IMG/VR virus record: IMGVR_UViG_3300048929_000286
Location: 1 to 32,063 of that record
Length of the DNA stretch: 32,063 bases
From: a virus
Reading direction: 5' to 3' (one strand)
Each line of letters begins with the position of its first letter. Positions within the stretch are counted from its first letter, which is position 1. Position numbers and translations under genes: made by a program. The notes under the pieces are model-generated. The model was not told where the DNA came from and made no database searches. It was given only the letters and a program-made list of their open reading frames with translations. Positions 30,743-32,063 of the stretch are shown here, in pieces.

Positions 30743-31074
30743 TGAAGATCGGACAGTGGCGGGAGCGTATCCTTATCCAAAAAAATAATATCACGAAGGA
30801 TAAGATCGGAAACCAGAAGAATGTATGGGTAGATTACTATTCCTGCCACGCTTATGTGAATAACCTGTCCGGCCGGGAATACTGGGAGGCGGCACAGGTG
30901 AACCAGGAGGCTTCCCTCTATTTTATTGTGCGGTACTGCAGGGAACTGGAATCCATGGACAGCACCTTATACCGGATTATGTTCAAAGAGGAAGTTTACA
31001 ATATCACCTTCGTGGATTTCATGCAGTACCAGAAGAAAACCATCAAGCTGAGGGCAGAGAAAGTGAAGAGGTAG
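30742..31074 (+). CDS. phage head closure protein, SPP1 gp16-like
   Basis: A 110-residue beta-rich protein. MKIGQWRERILIQKNNITKD, then WVDYYSCHAYVNNLSGREYW, and a final KKTIKLRAEKVKR match head closure (stopper) proteins. It seals the packaged head and joins the tail. ATG 30742 overlaps the previous stop; the longer open frame from 30706 lies inside the connector gene. Confidence 0.88.
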   Translation: MKIGQWRERILIQKNNITKDKIGNQKNVWVDYYSCHAYVNNLSGREYWEAAQVNQEASLYFIVRYCRELESMDSTLYRIMFKEEVYNITFVDFMQYQKKTIKLRAEKVKR

Positions 31075-31077
31075 GGT

Positions 31078-31467
31078 ATGGCAGAACGAAGGGTAAACGT
31101 GGATCAGATGGCAGATGCCATTGCTCAGTCTATGGCTGAGTTTGCGGATTTATCTAATGAAGTAATGAAGGAGTGTGTCACAGAAACCAGTAAGTCTGTG
31201 AAGAAAGAAATACAGGAAAATGCCCCGGTGCGTACCGGAAAGTACAAGAAAAGCTGGGCGGCGAAGAAGGTGAAGGAGAATGCCAATTCTCTCACCATGG
31301 TGGTACACAGCCGTGACCGGTATCAGATTGCACATCTTCTGGAACACGGACATGCGAAACGGGGAGGCGGACGGGTGGCTGCCATTCCACATATTGCTCC
31401 GGCGGAACAGAGAGGAGCAGAAGAACTGGTTTCCAGAATCGAAAGGGGATTTCGGGATGAACCATGA
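31078..31467 (+). CDS. HK97 gp10-like morphogenesis protein
   Basis: A 129-residue protein with NAPVRTGKYKKSWAAKKV (about 44-61) and HLLEHGHAKRGGGRVAAIPH (about 86-105), both characteristic of the HK97-gp10 family of neck and tail-completion proteins. It starts three bases after the head closure gene and overlaps the next gene by 11 bases. Confidence 0.9.
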   Translation: MAERRVNVDQMADAIAQSMAEFADLSNEVMKECVTETSKSVKKEIQENAPVRTGKYKKSWAAKKVKENANSLTMVVHSRDRYQIAHLLEHGHAKRGGGRVAAIPHIAPAEQRGAEELVSRIERGFRDEP

Positions 31468-31774
31468 ACAGGTAGTGGAAATGGCAGAGGAAACAGGACT
31501 GCCATTTGCCTATGACCATTTTGTAGAGGGACAGTCCCCGGAGCCGCCCTTTTTAGTCTTTCTTTATCCGGGTTCCAACAATTTTGCGGCGGACGGGATC
31601 ATTTATTTCAAAGTGAACCGACTGCATCTGGAACTGTATACCGATGAGAAATCCATAGAACTGGAAGAAAAGGTCGAGGCTGTGCTTACCAGGCATGGCA
31701 TTTTTTATGGGAAAAGCGAAGTATGGATTGAGTCAGAAAATCTGTACGAGGTACTGTATGAAATGGAGGTTTAG
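31457..31774 (+). CDS. tail completion / terminator-type protein
   Basis: A 105-residue protein (AEETGLPFAYDHFVEGQSPE, FLVFLYPGSNNFAADG, then YTDEKSIELEEKVEAVLTRH) with the length and position of a tail terminator, between gp10-like and the major tail protein. GAAAGGGGAT precedes ATG 31457; the longer frame from 31280 overlaps gp10. Confidence 0.78.
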   Translation: MNHEQVVEMAEETGLPFAYDHFVEGQSPEPPFLVFLYPGSNNFAADGIIYFKVNRLHLELYTDEKSIELEEKVEAVLTRHGIFYGKSEVWIESENLYEVLYEMEV

Positions 31775-31777
31775 TGA

Positions 31778-32063
31778 GTGGGAAATAAAGTGAAGTTCAA
31801 TCTGTGCAATGCCCATTATGCACCGATTAAGACAGGAGAAAATGGGGAGAGTACCTTCGGGACTCCGGCGGCACTTCCGGGAGCGGTGTCCATCAGCCTG
31901 GATCCCAATGGAGAGCCGGAATCCTTTTATGCGGATGGCATTGAGTATTACATTATCAATAACAATATGGGCTATGACGGGGATTTAGAGCTTGCTATGA
32001 TTCCAGAGTCCTTCCGCACGGACATTTTGAAGGAAGAAACAGATGCTAACAAGGTGCTGGTAG
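31778..32063 (+). CDS. major tail protein, phi13-type, 3' truncated by the window edge
   Basis: The first 95 codons are present from GTG 31778, seven bases after GGAGGT. The sequence VKFNLCNAHYAPIKTGENGE, then FGTPAALPGAVSISLDPNGE, then IEYYIINNNMGYDGDLELA matches the N-terminal half of phi13-family major tail proteins, the tube subunit. The frame is open to the end of the window. Confidence 0.88.
   Translation, partial: MGNKVKFNLCNAHYAPIKTGENGESTFGTPAALPGAVSISLDPNGEPESFYADGIEYYIINNNMGYDGDLELAMIPESFRTDILKEETDANKVLV

Larger units (their letters stand above)
1263..32063 (+). mobile_element. prophage, left portion, HK97-like siphovirus; right end beyond the window
   Basis: After rlmD comes cargo, then a repressor and ImmA-like protease, a replication block, and then HNH, terminase, portal, ClpP-like protease, HK97 capsid, connectors and major tail protein, nearly all on the plus strand. 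This is the normal module order of a temperate siphovirus. Gene overlaps of the ATGA and TAATG type are frequent. Tape measure, tail fibre, lysis and integrase genes are absent, and would be expected to the right. The exact left boundary is inferred from the change in composition after rlmD. All structural frames are intact, so the phage may be functional. Confidence 0.9.

Noticed and set aside
1-32063. CRISPR array, tRNA or rRNA genes
   Set aside because: No regularly spaced repeats of 25-40 bp and no cloverleaf or rRNA-like stretch was noticed on either strand.

Overview
The window looks like a Bacillota chromosome, most likely a Lachnospiraceae or other Clostridia member, carrying a large siphovirus-type prophage. 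This rests on protein resemblance, strong AGGAGG ribosome sites and intermediate GC; no 16S rRNA or other marker is present. The left edge is the 3' part of the host gene rlmD (rumA). Everything after it looks mobile, but no integrase lies in the window, so the right end of the element is outside.

Layout: (1) 1-1262, host rlmD, whose 3' end is a known integration site for other elements. (2) 1.4-5.5 kb, AT-rich cargo: a DUF4209 protein with a HEPN-like motif, a McrA-like HNH nuclease on the minus strand, and a HARE-HTH protein with a PD-(D/E)xK-like half. (3) 5.6-6.9 kb, lysogeny control: a Cro/CI-type repressor and an ImmA/IrrE-type metallopeptidase, with three near-identical operator-like dyads (TGTCAA-N8-TTGAC[A/G]). 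(4) 7.0-17.4 kb, early operon: a small zinc protein, a sigma-region-4-like protein, two tandem DUF4406/DUF7768-type genes, a DUF2800 Cas4-like nuclease, a DUF2815 ssDNA-binding-like protein, a family A DNA polymerase, a VapE-type primase-helicase, a VRR-NUC nuclease, an SNF2-type helicase and a second sigma-like regulator.

(5) 17.4-18.4 kb, a regulatory island: a minus-strand DUF4180 gene behind a leader that looks like a transcription attenuator, and a plus-strand promoter followed almost at once by a terminator. (6) 18.4-23.9 kb: the packaging HNH endonuclease, a minus-strand SymE-like toxin, a GC-rich non-coding block that may be cos, a ParB-methyltransferase fusion, and a cassette of an unknown protein, an amidoligase and a gamma-glutamylcyclotransferase-like enzyme. 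(7) 24.0-32.1 kb, structural genes in HK97-like order: small and large terminase, a two-gene moron, portal, ClpP-like protease, capsid, connector, head closure, gp10-like, tail completion, and a truncated major tail protein.

The most interesting part is the amidoligase cassette. The unknown protein upstream shares a 39-residue C-terminal module (21 identities by eye) with the amidoligase, and the amidoligase has a structured leader. The DUF4180 leader and the promoter-terminator pair before the packaging genes are the next best leads. All family names come from recognising motifs by eye, without database searches.
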